Origin: Roseomonas sp. AR75
Lineage (GTDB): Bacteria; Pseudomonadota; Alphaproteobacteria; Acetobacterales; Acetobacteraceae
Assembly (NCBI RefSeq): GCF_005222815.1
Contig: NZ_STGB01000001.1
Coordinates: 806,001-870,000, forward strand
Reading direction: 5' to 3'
DNA: 64,000 nt
Under the pieces are notes generated by a model. It saw nothing but the letters and a program-made list of their open reading frames with translations. It was not told the DNA's origin and did no database searches. The translations under genes and the position numbers were made by a program. Positions 45,503-54,551 of this stretch are shown here, piece by piece; positions within the stretch are counted from its first letter, which is position 1; each line of letters opens with the position of its first letter.

Positions 45503-47467
45503 TCAGCGGAAGGGCCAGGGCAGGTCGTAGAGATCCTGCAGCAGGCCGCCGGGGAAGACGAGGTTGAGCGACGAGGCGAGGATCAGGATGAAGCCGCACG
45601 CCGCCACCGTCAGCAGCAGCGTCTGCACCCAGCCGCAGCGCGCGACAACCCGGAGAAAGGCAAGGAAGAACAGCGCCAGCGCCGCGAAGAAGCCGACCAG
45701 CAGCGTCAACCCGAGGAAGCCGAGCGCCCAGATCACGAAGCGCCAGGGACCGCCATCGGTCGCATGCGCCTCCTGGTCGAAATTGGTGGTGCCCGCAGCC
45801 TTCGCGCCGCGCGCCTGCATGACCAGCACATAGATGACGGAAAGGCCGCCGATCACGCCGACCACCACGGGCATCAGCGCCGCCAGGTAGGAGTTCTTCA
45901 GACCCTCCACCATCACGAAGCCGAACAGCGCGAGAAGGACGACGGAGAACAGGATCTGCGGCATCAGCGCCGTGGCGCGGGATTCCTCGATCGACCCCTC
46001 GGTGTTCAGCGCCGCCTTGCTGCGGCGCAGACCCGCCCACAGGGAGAGGACCGTCAGCGCCAGGATGATCAGCGCCACCGGCCGGGTCAGGAACTCGAGA
46101 CCGGAGAACTGCACGGCCTGGTAGAGGTAACGCTCGGCGCCGAGCGACAGCACGAAGCCGATCAGGAAGGCCGGGCGCGACCAGCCGAAGCGCCGCATGA
46201 ACAGGCCGAGGATGCCCACCGCGAACAGCGCGATCATGTCGTAGACGCTGCGCGTCGCCTGGAAGGCGGCGAAGCTGATGATCATGATCATGAAGGGCGC
46301 GATCAGCGGATAGCGGATCGTCGTCAGCTTCGCGATGCCCGGCGCCAGCAGCACGCACATCAGCGTGCCGGCGAAATTGGCGATCGCGAGCGACCAGATG
46401 ATGATGTAGGTGACGTCGAGGTTGCGGTCCGCCATGGCCGGGCCGGGCTGCAGCCCGATCAGGATCATGCCCGCCAGGAAGATCGCCATCGACCCCGAGC
46501 CGGGGATGCCGAACAGCAGCGTCGGCAGCAGCGCGCCGCCCTGTGTGGCGTTGTTCGCGCTCTCCGGCGCGATGACACCGCGGATGTCGCCCTTGCCGAA
46601 GTTGCGCGTGTCCTTGCAGGTCTGCATCGCATGGCTGTACGCGATCCAGTCCACCACCGACCCGCCGATGCCGGGGATCGCGCCGATCAGCGCGCCGATC
46701 CCGGAGCAGCGCAGGACCAGCCAGGGATTCCGGAACACGTCGCGCACGCCCTGCAGCCAGCCCGTGCCCATCGGGTTGTGCTCGGCGATGGCGCCGCCGC
46801 TGCGCAGCAGATTGAACAGTTCCGGCAGCGCGAAGATGCCGAGGCCGACGATCACCAGCGGCAGTCCGTCGCTGAGGTACAGCGTGTCGAAATCCATCCG
46901 GTACTCGCCGGTGGCGGGCGCCGCCCCGATCATGCCGAAGGCGAGGCCCAGACAGGCCGACGCGACGCCCTTCGCCAGGTTGCCGCCGGACAGGGCCGCC
47001 ACCGTTGAAAGCCCGAACAGCGTCAGCATGAACAGCTCGGCCGAGCCGAACAGCAGAATGATCGGCCGCGCCGCCATGACCGAGAAGGTCAGCACCACAG
47101 CGCCGAAGAAGCCGCCGATCATCGAGGCCGTGAAGGCAGCCGACAGCGCCCGCGCGCCCTGGCCCTGGCGCGCCAGCGGAAAGCCATCCAGCACCGTCGC
47201 CTGCGAGGCGGATGAGCCGGGGATGCCCATCAGCACCGAGGAGAAGGTGTCCGATGTCGGGATCACCGCGATCAGGCCGATCAGCATGGCGAGCGCCGAG
47301 GTCGGATCCATGCCGTAGATGAAGGGCAGCAGCAGCGACAGCCCGGCGATGCCGCCGAGCCCCGGCAGCACGCCGATCACCAGGCCGACGCTGACGCCAA
47401 GCATCATGAACAAGAGACGCTCGACCGTCAGCAGTTCGAGCAGCGCGCCGAGGATGATGTCCATCAT
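45503..47467 (-). CDS. TctA-TctB fused permease of a tripartite tricarboxylate transporter
   Basis: Membrane protein of 654 residues, longer than the roughly 500 of TctA. Residues 1 to about 495 are TctA: GLVIGVLPGLGGIAGLSLLL and GIPGSSASQATVLDGFPLA are its signatures. Residues about 510-654 carry four more helices and the TctB-like end LVFPGGLL. Large and small subunits are therefore fused. It takes receptor-bound carboxylates across the inner membrane, driven by ion gradients. Two receptors lie directly upstream. Start 47467 or 47464 (two Met). Confidence 0.9.
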   Translation of the reverse strand: MMDIILGALLELLTVERLLFMMLGVSVGLVIGVLPGLGGIAGLSLLLPFIYGMDPTSALAMLIGLIAVIPTSDTFSSVLMGIPGSSASQATVLDGFPLARQGQGARALSAAFTASMIGGFFGAVVLTFSVMAARPIILLFGSAELFMLTLFGLSTVAALSGGNLAKGVASACLGLAFGMIGAAPATGEYRMDFDTLYLSDGLPLVIVGLGIFALPELFNLLRSGGAIAEHNPMGTGWLQGVRDVFRNPWLVLRCSGIGALIGAIPGIGGSVVDWIAYSHAMQTCKDTRNFGKGDIRGVIAPESANNATQGGALLPTLLFGIPGSGSMAIFLAGMILIGLQPGPAMADRNLDVTYIIIWSLAIANFAGTLMCVLLAPGIAKLTTIRYPLIAPFMIMIISFAAFQATRSVYDMIALFAVGILGLFMRRFGWSRPAFLIGFVLSLGAERYLYQAVQFSGLEFLTRPVALIILALTVLSLWAGLRRSKAALNTEGSIEESRATALMPQILFSVVLLALFGFVMVEGLKNSYLAALMPVVVGVIGGLSVIYVLVMQARGAKAAGTTNFDQEAHATDGGPWRFVIWALGFLGLTLLVGFFAALALFFLAFLRVVARCGWVQTLLLTVAACGFILILASSLNLVFPGGLLQDLYDLPWPFR

Positions 47468-47503
47468 GGCGATAGCCTTTCCGCCGGCGCGCGGCGCGTG
47501 ACG

Positions 47504-48586
47504 TCAGAAGCGGACGTTGTGGTTCGCTGTCAGGAACTGCCGCACCCAGGCGCGCGCCTCCGGCGAGATCGTCGTCGCGGTGGTGTAGAGCCGGTCCGCC
47601 GCCGGCCCGACCGCCTGCTTGTAGTCGCCGAGGATGTCACCGCGCTTGGCGATCAGCTCGGGATCCGCGACCGCGTCCGCGAACGCCTTGCGGAAGGCGG
47701 CGACGATCGGCGCTGGCGTCTCCTTCGGCAGGACAGCGGGCTTCTGGCCGGCGAAGGCGGAAACCGCACAGGCGAGATAGGCGTCGTATTCCGCGCCGGA
47801 GGGCTCCTTGCCCATCATGCCGCGATAGACTTCCTCGAAGGTCGGGATCTCCGGGAAGGAGGGATCGCGCACGATCTTCCCGTCGTCGTCCTGGACGCCA
47901 TAGGAGAACAGCGGCACCGCCGTGCCGGCCTGCACCATCGGCACCACCTGGGTCAGCCAGGCCGGCGTGGTCTGGTGGTCGATCGAGGCATCGCCGCGCT
48001 CCACCGCCAGCCGCGCATCGCCACGCCCGCGCATGCCGAAGACGTATCGCACCTTCAACCCGAGCATGTGCAGGGCGAGGATCGGCACCACATCGAGACC
48101 CGTCGCGCCCTGGCTCGGGAAGACCAGTTCCTTGTCCTTGAGCTGGGCGATCTGGTCCCCGCGGCTGATGCCGGTGCGGGACGACACATAGACCACGCCG
48201 CCGGTCGGCGAGACGATCAGCGGCACCCATTTCGCGTAGTCGTAGCGAACCCGGCGGTCGCCCAGCAGGAAGGGCAGCTGCGTGGAGGCGGAGGAGCCGA
48301 AGAAGCTCGACCCGTCGGGCCGCGCCCGCTGGGCGAAGTCGTTCGCACCGGTGATGGAGCCGCCGCCGGGGATGTTGCGGATGATGACCGTCGGCTGGCC
48401 CGGCAGGTATTTCGAGACGAAGGGCGCAAGGAAGCGGGCCCATACATCGCTGCCGCCGGCCTCGGCGAAGGGAATGACGAATTCGATGGTGCGGCCGGCG
48501 AAGCTGACCTGGGCCTGCGCCCGGCCCGGCAGGGTCGCGGCGGCCGTGGCGGCGCCGAGCAGGGCGCGCCTTCCGATGACGGTCAT
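47504..48586 (-). CDS. Bug/TctC-type receptor, twin A
   Basis: The protein has 360 residues from the ATG at 48586. Signal peptide with a twin-Arg-like start (MTVIGRRALLGAA). FAGRTIEFVIPFAEAGGSDV, IPGGGSITGANDF and LLGDRRVRYDYAKW show a receptor variant shared with twin B, ending in NHNVRF. It probably supplies substrate to the fused permease 36 bp downstream. Confidence 0.88.
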   Translation of the reverse strand: MTVIGRRALLGAATAAATLPGRAQAQVSFAGRTIEFVIPFAEAGGSDVWARFLAPFVSKYLPGQPTVIIRNIPGGGSITGANDFAQRARPDGSSFFGSSASTQLPFLLGDRRVRYDYAKWVPLIVSPTGGVVYVSSRTGISRGDQIAQLKDKELVFPSQGATGLDVVPILALHMLGLKVRYVFGMRGRGDARLAVERGDASIDHQTTPAWLTQVVPMVQAGTAVPLFSYGVQDDDGKIVRDPSFPEIPTFEEVYRGMMGKEPSGAEYDAYLACAVSAFAGQKPAVLPKETPAPIVAAFRKAFADAVADPELIAKRGDILGDYKQAVGPAADRLYTTATTISPEARAWVRQFLTANHNVRF

Positions 48587-48638
48587 CGATGTTCTCCCTG
48601 TCGTGGTGGCCGCCGGCGCGTCGCCGGCGGCCCGAGCG

Positions 48639-49751
48639 TCAGAAGCGCACGTTGTGGTTGCTGCTGAGGTAGCCGCGTACCCACTCGCGCGCCGCCGGAT
48701 CGATGGTGGTTGCCACCTCGAACAGCTTCTGGATGTTGTCGCCGACCGCCTGCTTGTAGTCGCCGAGGATCTCGCCCTTCTTGGCCTGCAGGTCGGGATC
48801 GGCCACGGCTTCGGCGAAGGCGCGGCGATAGGCGGCGATGATGGCCGCATCGGTGCCGCGCGGCAGCATGGCCGGCTTCTGCGCCGCGAAGCCCGAGCCG
48901 AAGAAGGCCATGTAGGCGTTGAACTCCACGCCCGAGGGCTTGCGACCATGCATCATCTCGAAGGCTTCGACGAAATGCGGCAGCTCCGGGAAAGTCGGGT
49001 CGCGCGCCACGTTGCCCTCGTCGTCCAGCACGCCCCAGGAGAACATCGGCACGGCGTTCCCGGCCTCGATCATCGGGCGTACCTGCGTCAGGTAGGCCGA
49101 GGAGGTCTGGTAGTCGATCGTCGCCTCGCCGCGCTCCAGCGCAAGCCGGCCCTCGCCGCGACCGCGCATGCCGAAGACATGGCGCACCTTCAGGCCCATC
49201 AGGTGGAAGGCGAGCATCGGCACGAGGTCCAGCGAGGTCGCGCCCTGGCTGCCATAGACCAGTTCCTGATCCTTCAGCCTGCCGAGCTGGCTGGCATTGG
49301 CGACATTGAAGCGGGCCGGCAGGTAGACCACGCCCCCGGTCGGCGAAACCAGCACGGGCGGCATGTTGGCGTAGTCGTAACGCACGCGACGGTCGCCCAG
49401 CAGGAACGGGAACTGGGTGGAGCCGGAGGTCCCGATGAAGCTGGACCCGTCGTTGCGCGCGCGCTGATAGAAATCGTTGGTGCCGGTAATGGAGCCACCC
49501 CCCGGCACGTTGCGCACGATCACGGTCGGCCGACCCGGCAGGTATTTTGCCAGGTAGGGCGCCATGAAGCGGGCCCAGACGTCGCTGCCGCCGCCCTCCG
49601 CGAAGGGGATCACCCATTCAATGGTCTTGCCCGCGAAGGTGGTCTGCGCGCGAACGGCGCCGGCCGGCAGCAGCGTGGCCACGCCGAGCGCCGCGGCCCC
49701 CTGGAGCAGCCGTCGCCGCCCGGGCCCGCGGGCCTCCGTCTCGATGCCCAT
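48639..49751 (-). CDS. Bug/TctC-type receptor, twin B
   Basis: The protein has 370 residues from the ATG at 49751. The signal peptide has GRRRLLQGAAALGV, a twin-Arg candidate. Mature domain opens TFAGKTIEWVIPFAEGGGSD; VPGGGSITGTNDFYQRA and LLGDRRVRYDYAN parallel twin A, and both end in NHNVRF. The two arose by tandem duplication and may bind different ligands. Gaps: 52 bp to twin A, 60 bp to the dehalogenase-like gene. Confidence 0.88.
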   Translation of the reverse strand: MGIETEARGPGRRRLLQGAAALGVATLLPAGAVRAQTTFAGKTIEWVIPFAEGGGSDVWARFMAPYLAKYLPGRPTVIVRNVPGGGSITGTNDFYQRARNDGSSFIGTSGSTQFPFLLGDRRVRYDYANMPPVLVSPTGGVVYLPARFNVANASQLGRLKDQELVYGSQGATSLDLVPMLAFHLMGLKVRHVFGMRGRGEGRLALERGEATIDYQTSSAYLTQVRPMIEAGNAVPMFSWGVLDDEGNVARDPTFPELPHFVEAFEMMHGRKPSGVEFNAYMAFFGSGFAAQKPAMLPRGTDAAIIAAYRRAFAEAVADPDLQAKKGEILGDYKQAVGDNIQKLFEVATTIDPAAREWVRGYLSSNHNVRF

Positions 49752-49811
49752 TATTGATCCTCCCGTATCACGTTTCGCCTCGTGTCGCATGGCGCCACGC
49801 CTCGGGCGCTG

Positions 49812-50726
49812 TCAAGCCGCCTCCGCGCCAAAGAACCGCAGGAACCAGGCCAGGGTCTCCTCCGGGGCGTGTTCGGGCACGTAGTGGCCACAGGCCAGGC
49901 GGTCGCCGCGCAGGTCGGGGGCGTAGTCCCGCCAGACCGCGGTGACGTCGTCGAAGACCTCCCCGGTGTGGCTGCCGCCGCCGAACAGCACCAGGGTGGG
50001 GCAGGTCACCCGCTTGCCGGCGTCGAAATCCGCCGCGTCCATCGCCCGGTCCACCGTGGCGGCCGCACGATAGTCGGCGCAGGAAGCGCGGATGGTCTTG
50101 GGCGTGAAGCAGCGGACATATTCCTCGAAGGCGCGCGGGTCGAAGATCGAGAGGCCGATGCCCTTCTTGCCGATCTTGCGCTCCATGTACCAGCGCGCCG
50201 GCACGCTCTCCATCATGCGCTCCGGCAGGTCGTTCTCCTGCGGCATGAAGACCCAGTGCCAGGACTTCATGGCCCATTCGGCCGAGGCATTCCGCCAGAC
50301 ATGCAGGGTCGGCAGGATGTCGAGCAGGGCCAGGCGCAGCACGCGGTCGGGGTGGTCGAGTGCCATGCGGTGCGCGGTGCGGGCGCCGCGGTCGTGCCCG
50401 GCCACGAAGAAGCTCTCATGCCCCAGGGCGCGCATCACCTCCACCTGGTCCTCGGCCATGGCGCGAAAGCTGTAATTGGCGGCGAGGCCCGGATCGGGCC
50501 CGGTGCTGTCGCCATAGCCGCGCAGATCGGCGGCGACGACATGGAAGCGCTCGGCCAGGCGCGGCGCGATGCGGTGCCAGCAGACATGGGTCTGCGGATT
50601 GCCGTGCAGCAGCAGCAGCGGCGGCCCCTCCCCCGCATGGCGCAGATGGATGCGCGCGCCGCCGGAGGTCTCGATATCGCGCGCGGCGAAGCCCGGCAGC
50701 AGGCCGTGGTCCGGTGGTGGCGTCAT
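49812..50726 (-). CDS. Alpha/beta hydrolase, fluoroacetate-dehalogenase-like
   Basis: The protein has 304 residues. The nucleophile motif is GHDRGARTAHRMALDHPDRV (Asp112, Arg113, Arg116), with Asp136 in LLDILPT, His157-Trp158 in SWHWVF, Tyr219 in CADYRAA and the catalytic His281 in CGHYVPE. These align with the Rhodopseudomonas fluoroacetate dehalogenase residues D110, R111, R114, D134, H155, W156, Y219 and H280, including the halide pocket. Predicted to cleave C-F or C-Cl of haloacetates to glycolate. It overlaps the GntR gene by ATGA. An epoxide hydrolase-like role is less likely. Confidence 0.85.
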   Translation of the reverse strand: MTPPPDHGLLPGFAARDIETSGGARIHLRHAGEGPPLLLLHGNPQTHVCWHRIAPRLAERFHVVAADLRGYGDSTGPDPGLAANYSFRAMAEDQVEVMRALGHESFFVAGHDRGARTAHRMALDHPDRVLRLALLDILPTLHVWRNASAEWAMKSWHWVFMPQENDLPERMMESVPARWYMERKIGKKGIGLSIFDPRAFEEYVRCFTPKTIRASCADYRAAATVDRAMDAADFDAGKRVTCPTLVLFGGGSHTGEVFDDVTAVWRDYAPDLRGDRLACGHYVPEHAPEETLAWFLRFFGAEAA

Positions 50727-51433
50727 GTCGTCTCCCCTTGCCTCCGTGCCGCCGGCGCGGCGACGGGCAGGCCCGGCGCGCGGACAAGCCAGGCGAGCCG
50801 GTGCCGCTGCGCCGCCCGCGCATGGGCGCGCGCCGCCTCCTCCGCCGCGTGGCCGTCGCGCCGGCGCAGCGCGGCGAGGATCGCCACGTGCTCGGCATGC
50901 GCCTGCGCGGCGCGACCGCCAAGGGTCAGCAGCGTCGGCAGCAGCGCGATGGTGGCGGAGATCTGCTCCAGGCTGCGCAGCAGATAGCGGTTGTGCGCGG
51001 CGAGGTAGAGCATGCCGTGGATGCGCTGATTCAGGGCGGAGAGCGCGGCGGCGTCGTCCAGCACGGGCGGTTCGGCCTCGATCAGCTCGGCCATGGCGTC
51101 GAATTCGGTGTCTGTGGCGTGCTGGGCGGCGAGGCGGGCGGCGGCGCCTTCGAGGATCTCGCGCATCACGTAAAGCTCGATCACCTGCTGGTGGTCCGGG
51201 CGGGTGACCGTCAGGCCGCGACGGGGGTCGCGGGTCAGCAGCCCCTCCGCTTCCAGCCGCGCGATCGCCTGCCGCACGGGGGTGCGGGAGACGCCGAAGC
51301 GGGTGGCGAGGTCATTCTCCGTGAGCCGCAGGCCGGGCACGAGCAGCCCCTCGCGGATCGCGTCGCGGATGCGGTCATAGGCTTCCTGGCCGAGATCCCG
51401 AGGGACGGGCGGCGGCGGTGCGGGCAGGTCCAT
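50723..51433 (-). CDS. GntR-family (FCD) transcriptional regulator
   Basis: The protein has 236 residues from the ATG at 51433; longer starts at 51445 or 51448 are possible. Winged helix at about 10-75 (AYDRIRDAIREGLLVPG ... FGVSRTPVRQAIARLEAEGLL), then an all-helical FCD ligand domain (EGAAARLAAQHATDTEFDAM). It heads the minus cluster and is divergent from tcuA-tcuB, so it likely represses both in response to a carboxylate. Confidence 0.88.
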   Translation of the reverse strand: MDLPAPPPPVPRDLGQEAYDRIRDAIREGLLVPGLRLTENDLATRFGVSRTPVRQAIARLEAEGLLTRDPRRGLTVTRPDHQQVIELYVMREILEGAAARLAAQHATDTEFDAMAELIEAEPPVLDDAAALSALNQRIHGMLYLAAHNRYLLRSLEQISATIALLPTLLTLGGRAAQAHAEHVAILAALRRRDGHAAEEAARAHARAAQRHRLAWLVRAPGLPVAAPAARRQGETT

Positions 51434-51448
51434 GGCTATGGACATCAT

Positions 51449-51465
51449 GGGATACCGCGGGATAC
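51449..51465. promoter_or_regulatory. GGGATAC direct repeat in GntR / tcuA spacer
   Basis: GGGATAC occurs at 51449-51455 and again at 51459-51465, 10 bp apart, one helical turn, in the spacer between the divergent starts. This suits a GntR dimer site. The spacer is only 58 bp (51434-51491). Confidence 0.4.
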
Positions 51466-51491
51466 AAAGCCAGGGATTTCGCGGGGGACCC

Positions 51492-52889
51492 ATGCCCGAC
51501 TTCACCCGGACCTACGACGTCCTGGTCGCCGGCGGCGGCAATGCGGCGCTTTGCGCGGCCATCGAGGCACGGCGCGCCGGCGCTTCCGTCATCCTGGCGG
51601 AGCACGCCCCGGTGCCGATGCGCGGCGGCAATTCCCGCCACACCCGCAACCTTCGCGCGCTGCATCCGGCACCGACGGATGTACAGATCGAGAGCTACCT
51701 GGAAGAGGAATACTGGGACGACCTGCTGCGGGTGACCGGCGGCAAGACTGACGAGCACCTGGCGCGCATGTGCATCCGCGCCTCCCAGCACGCGCCGAAA
51801 TTCCTGGCTTCCTGCGGCGTGACGTTCCAGCCCTCGCTTTCCGGCACGCTATCGCTGTCACGCACCAACGCCTTCTTCCTCGGCGGCGGCAAGGCGCTGC
51901 TGAACGCGCTGTACCGCACGGCGGAGAAGCTCGGCATCACCGTGCTGTACGACACCGAAGTGCAGCATGTTGAAGCGAAGGACGGCTTCGCGACCGAGGC
52001 CGTCATCTCCCACCGCGGCTTCCCCGAGCGCATCCGCTTCCGCGCCTTCGTCGCGGCCTGCGGCGGCTTTCAGGCCAACCGCAACTGGCTGCGCGAATAC
52101 TGGGGCGACGCGGCGGACGAGTTCCAGATCCGCGGCACGACCTATGCCCAGGGTACCATCCTGAAGGACCTGCTCGCGCAGGGCGTGCAGCAGGTGGGCG
52201 ATCCCACGCAATTCCACGCCGTCGCCAACGATGCCCGCGCGCCGATGGAGGATGGCGGGCTGGCCATGCGGCTGGACTGCATCCCCTTCGCCATCGCCGT
52301 GAACCGCAATGTCGAGCGCTTCTATGACGAGGGCGAGGATGTCTGGCCGAAGCGCTACGCCATCTGGGGCCGGCTGATCGCGCAGCAGCCGGGGCAATGC
52401 GCCTTCGCCATCACCGACAGCCAGGCGGAGTTCGACTACCTGCCGAGCGTCTTCCCGCCCTACAAGGCGAACACCATCGCGGAGGTGGCGGCGATGGCGG
52501 GCATCGACGGCGCGAAGCTGGAGCGCGTGGTCGCGGAATACAACGCCGCGGTCCGGCCCGGCACCTTCCGCCCCATGGTGCCCGACGACTGCCGCACCGA
52601 GGGGCTGACCCCGCCGAAGAGCCACTGGGCGCGGCGCATCGAGAAGCCGCCCTTCATCCTGCATCCGCTGCGCACCGGCATCACCTTCACCTTCCTCAGC
52701 GTGAAGGTGAACGATCGCGCGCGCATCCTGATGGAGGACGGCAAGCCCTCGGCCAACATGTTCGCATCCGGCGAGATCATGTCCGGCAACATCCTCGGCC
52801 AGGGCTACCTGGCCGGCTTCGGGATGACGCTCGGCACGGTGTTCGGCCGCATCGCCGGCGAGGAGGCCGCGCGCCATGTCCGCAACTGA
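51492..52889 (+). CDS. tcuA: FAD-dependent tricarballylate dehydrogenase TcuA
   Basis: Flavoprotein of 465 residues from the ATG at 51492 (MPDFTRTYDVLVAGGGNA). The FAD-binding dinucleotide motif is VAGGGNAALCAAIEARRAG. GGNSRHTRNLRALHP and FASGEIMSGNILGQGYLAG are fumarate-reductase-like family segments. TcuA oxidises tricarballylate to cis-aconitate. It overlaps tcuB by 14 bp. The call rests on this pairing as well as on sequence. Confidence 0.85.
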   Translation: MPDFTRTYDVLVAGGGNAALCAAIEARRAGASVILAEHAPVPMRGGNSRHTRNLRALHPAPTDVQIESYLEEEYWDDLLRVTGGKTDEHLARMCIRASQHAPKFLASCGVTFQPSLSGTLSLSRTNAFFLGGGKALLNALYRTAEKLGITVLYDTEVQHVEAKDGFATEAVISHRGFPERIRFRAFVAACGGFQANRNWLREYWGDAADEFQIRGTTYAQGTILKDLLAQGVQQVGDPTQFHAVANDARAPMEDGGLAMRLDCIPFAIAVNRNVERFYDEGEDVWPKRYAIWGRLIAQQPGQCAFAITDSQAEFDYLPSVFPPYKANTIAEVAAMAGIDGAKLERVVAEYNAAVRPGTFRPMVPDDCRTEGLTPPKSHWARRIEKPPFILHPLRTGITFTFLSVKVNDRARILMEDGKPSANMFASGEIMSGNILGQGYLAGFGMTLGTVFGRIAGEEAARHVRN

Positions 52890-54012
52890 GCAGACCGCGC
52901 CCGCGCCGAGCGAGGCGATGCAGAGCGCCTGGAGGCAGATGCAGGTGTGCAACGCCTGCCGCTACTGCGAGAGCTACTGCGCGGTGTTCCCCGCCATGGC
53001 GATGCGCCGCAGTTTCAGCGAGGGCGACCTGACGCACCTGGCCAATCTCTGCCATGGCTGCAAGGGCTGCTACCACGCCTGCCAATACGCGCCGCCGCAT
53101 GCCTTCGACATCAACATCCCCGCCACCTTCGCGGAGATCCGGCAGGAGAGCTACGCCGCCCATGCCTGGCCCGCGCCGATGGGCCGGCTGTTCGAGCGCA
53201 ACGGCACCATCGTCTCGCTGGCCGCGGCGCTGATCGTGACGCTGGTGCTGCTGATGACGGTCGCCGTGAAGGACCCCGCGGTGCTCTACACCGCGCAGAC
53301 CGGACAGGGCGCCTTTTTCCGCATCATCCCGCTCTGGCTGATCAACCTGCTGGCGGGCGCGACCTTCGGCTATGCGATACTGGCCATGACCATGGGCGGC
53401 ATCCGCTACTGGCGCGGCACCGCCGGCGGCGCCGGGGCTGTGCCGGTCACGGCCGCACGCGATGCCGCGGTCGACATCCTGACGCTGCGCAACCTCGGTG
53501 GTGGCGGGCATGGCTGCAACGACCTGGACGACAGCTTCGCCATGCATCGGCGCTGGCTGCATCAGGCGATGTTCTACGGCTTCTTCCTGTGCTTCGCCGC
53601 CACCTGCACCGGCGCCGTCTATCACCACGTGTTCGGCTGGCGCTCCCCGCATGCCTTCCTCAGCCTGCCGGTGCAGCTTGGCACCTGGGGCGGCGTGCTG
53701 CTGTGCATCGGCACGGCCGGGCTGATCTGGGTGAAGATCGTGACCGATCCCGTGCCGGTCTCGCGCCGCGTCCTGGGCGGCGACTACGCGATGCTGGTGC
53801 TGTTGTTTCTGGTGGGCGCCACCGGACTGCTGCTGCTGGCGCTGCGCCACACCGGCGCGATGGGCCTGCTGCTCGCGCTGCATTTCGGCCTGGTGCTCGC
53901 GCTGTTCATCGCCCTGCCCTACAGCAAGATGGTGCACGGGGTGTATCGCGGCCTCGCCCTGCTGCGCCATGCGCGTGAGCGCCGCAGCGCCTTGCGTTCG
54001 GCGGCTGCGTAA
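52876..54012 (+). CDS. tcuB: Tricarballylate utilisation protein TcuB (Fe-S membrane protein)
   Basis: The protein has 378 residues. Two cysteine clusters near the N-terminus (CNACRYCESYC and CHGCKGCYHAC) bind 4Fe-4S clusters. Five to six membrane helices follow, with probable haem-related His residues (MHRRWLHQAMFYG, GAVYHHVFGW). TcuB reoxidises the TcuA flavin and passes electrons to the membrane pool. It is coupled to tcuA. Confidence 0.88.
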   Translation: MSATEQTAPAPSEAMQSAWRQMQVCNACRYCESYCAVFPAMAMRRSFSEGDLTHLANLCHGCKGCYHACQYAPPHAFDINIPATFAEIRQESYAAHAWPAPMGRLFERNGTIVSLAAALIVTLVLLMTVAVKDPAVLYTAQTGQGAFFRIIPLWLINLLAGATFGYAILAMTMGGIRYWRGTAGGAGAVPVTAARDAAVDILTLRNLGGGGHGCNDLDDSFAMHRRWLHQAMFYGFFLCFAATCTGAVYHHVFGWRSPHAFLSLPVQLGTWGGVLLCIGTAGLIWVKIVTDPVPVSRRVLGGDYAMLVLLFLVGATGLLLLALRHTGAMGLLLALHFGLVLALFIALPYSKMVHGVYRGLALLRHARERRSALRSAAA

Positions 54013-54129
54013 AGACCGACTTCGCCATCTGGACGAGTTGCCCGCGACTTGCGCAATCATGGATCGCTTGCGGTCGATGGCGGCGTATGATGCTGTCCGG
54101 GCTGCGCAAGGACTGCGCTGAGGTGCCGT

Positions 54130-54540
54130 ATGCCGTTCGATCCTGCGGCGATGGGGTGGAAACCCTTCGACGACCCTGCCCTGCCACGGGTGATGCTGCG
54201 GCATTGGGAACGCGATGAAGGCGAAGGATTCGCCTATGGATTCGAGACCGACACCACCCAGGCGAACGGTCTCGGAGTGGTGCATGGCGGGATCCTCGCG
54301 ACCTACATAGACCACACGATGGGCCGCGTTGCGCGGCGCGCGGCGGGCGAGGTGCCGGTCGCGACCATTCAGCTCGACCTCCACTACCTCGCCCCGGCCC
54401 GGCCTGGACACTTCATCGAGGCGCGCGGCATCGTCGTGCGGCGGACCATGTCGGTGATCTTCCTGCGCGGCGCGCTGACGTCGCAGGGCACTGACGTGCT
54501 CTCCGCCAGCGGGATCTGGAAGATCCTCGGCCGGCCCTGA
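54130..54540 (+). CDS. PaaI-family hotdog thioesterase
   Basis: Hotdog-fold protein of 136 residues. The catalytic segment is NGLGVVHGGILATYIDHTMG, and TIQLDLHYLAPARPGHFIEA is the hotdog helix and strand. Members hydrolyse acyl-CoA. It is 117 bp after tcuB and convergent with the hydroxyacid dehydrogenase. The substrate is unknown. Confidence 0.85.
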   Translation: MPFDPAAMGWKPFDDPALPRVMLRHWERDEGEGFAYGFETDTTQANGLGVVHGGILATYIDHTMGRVARRAAGEVPVATIQLDLHYLAPARPGHFIEARGIVVRRTMSVIFLRGALTSQGTDVLSASGIWKILGRP

Positions 54541-54551
54541 GCCTTGGCGCG

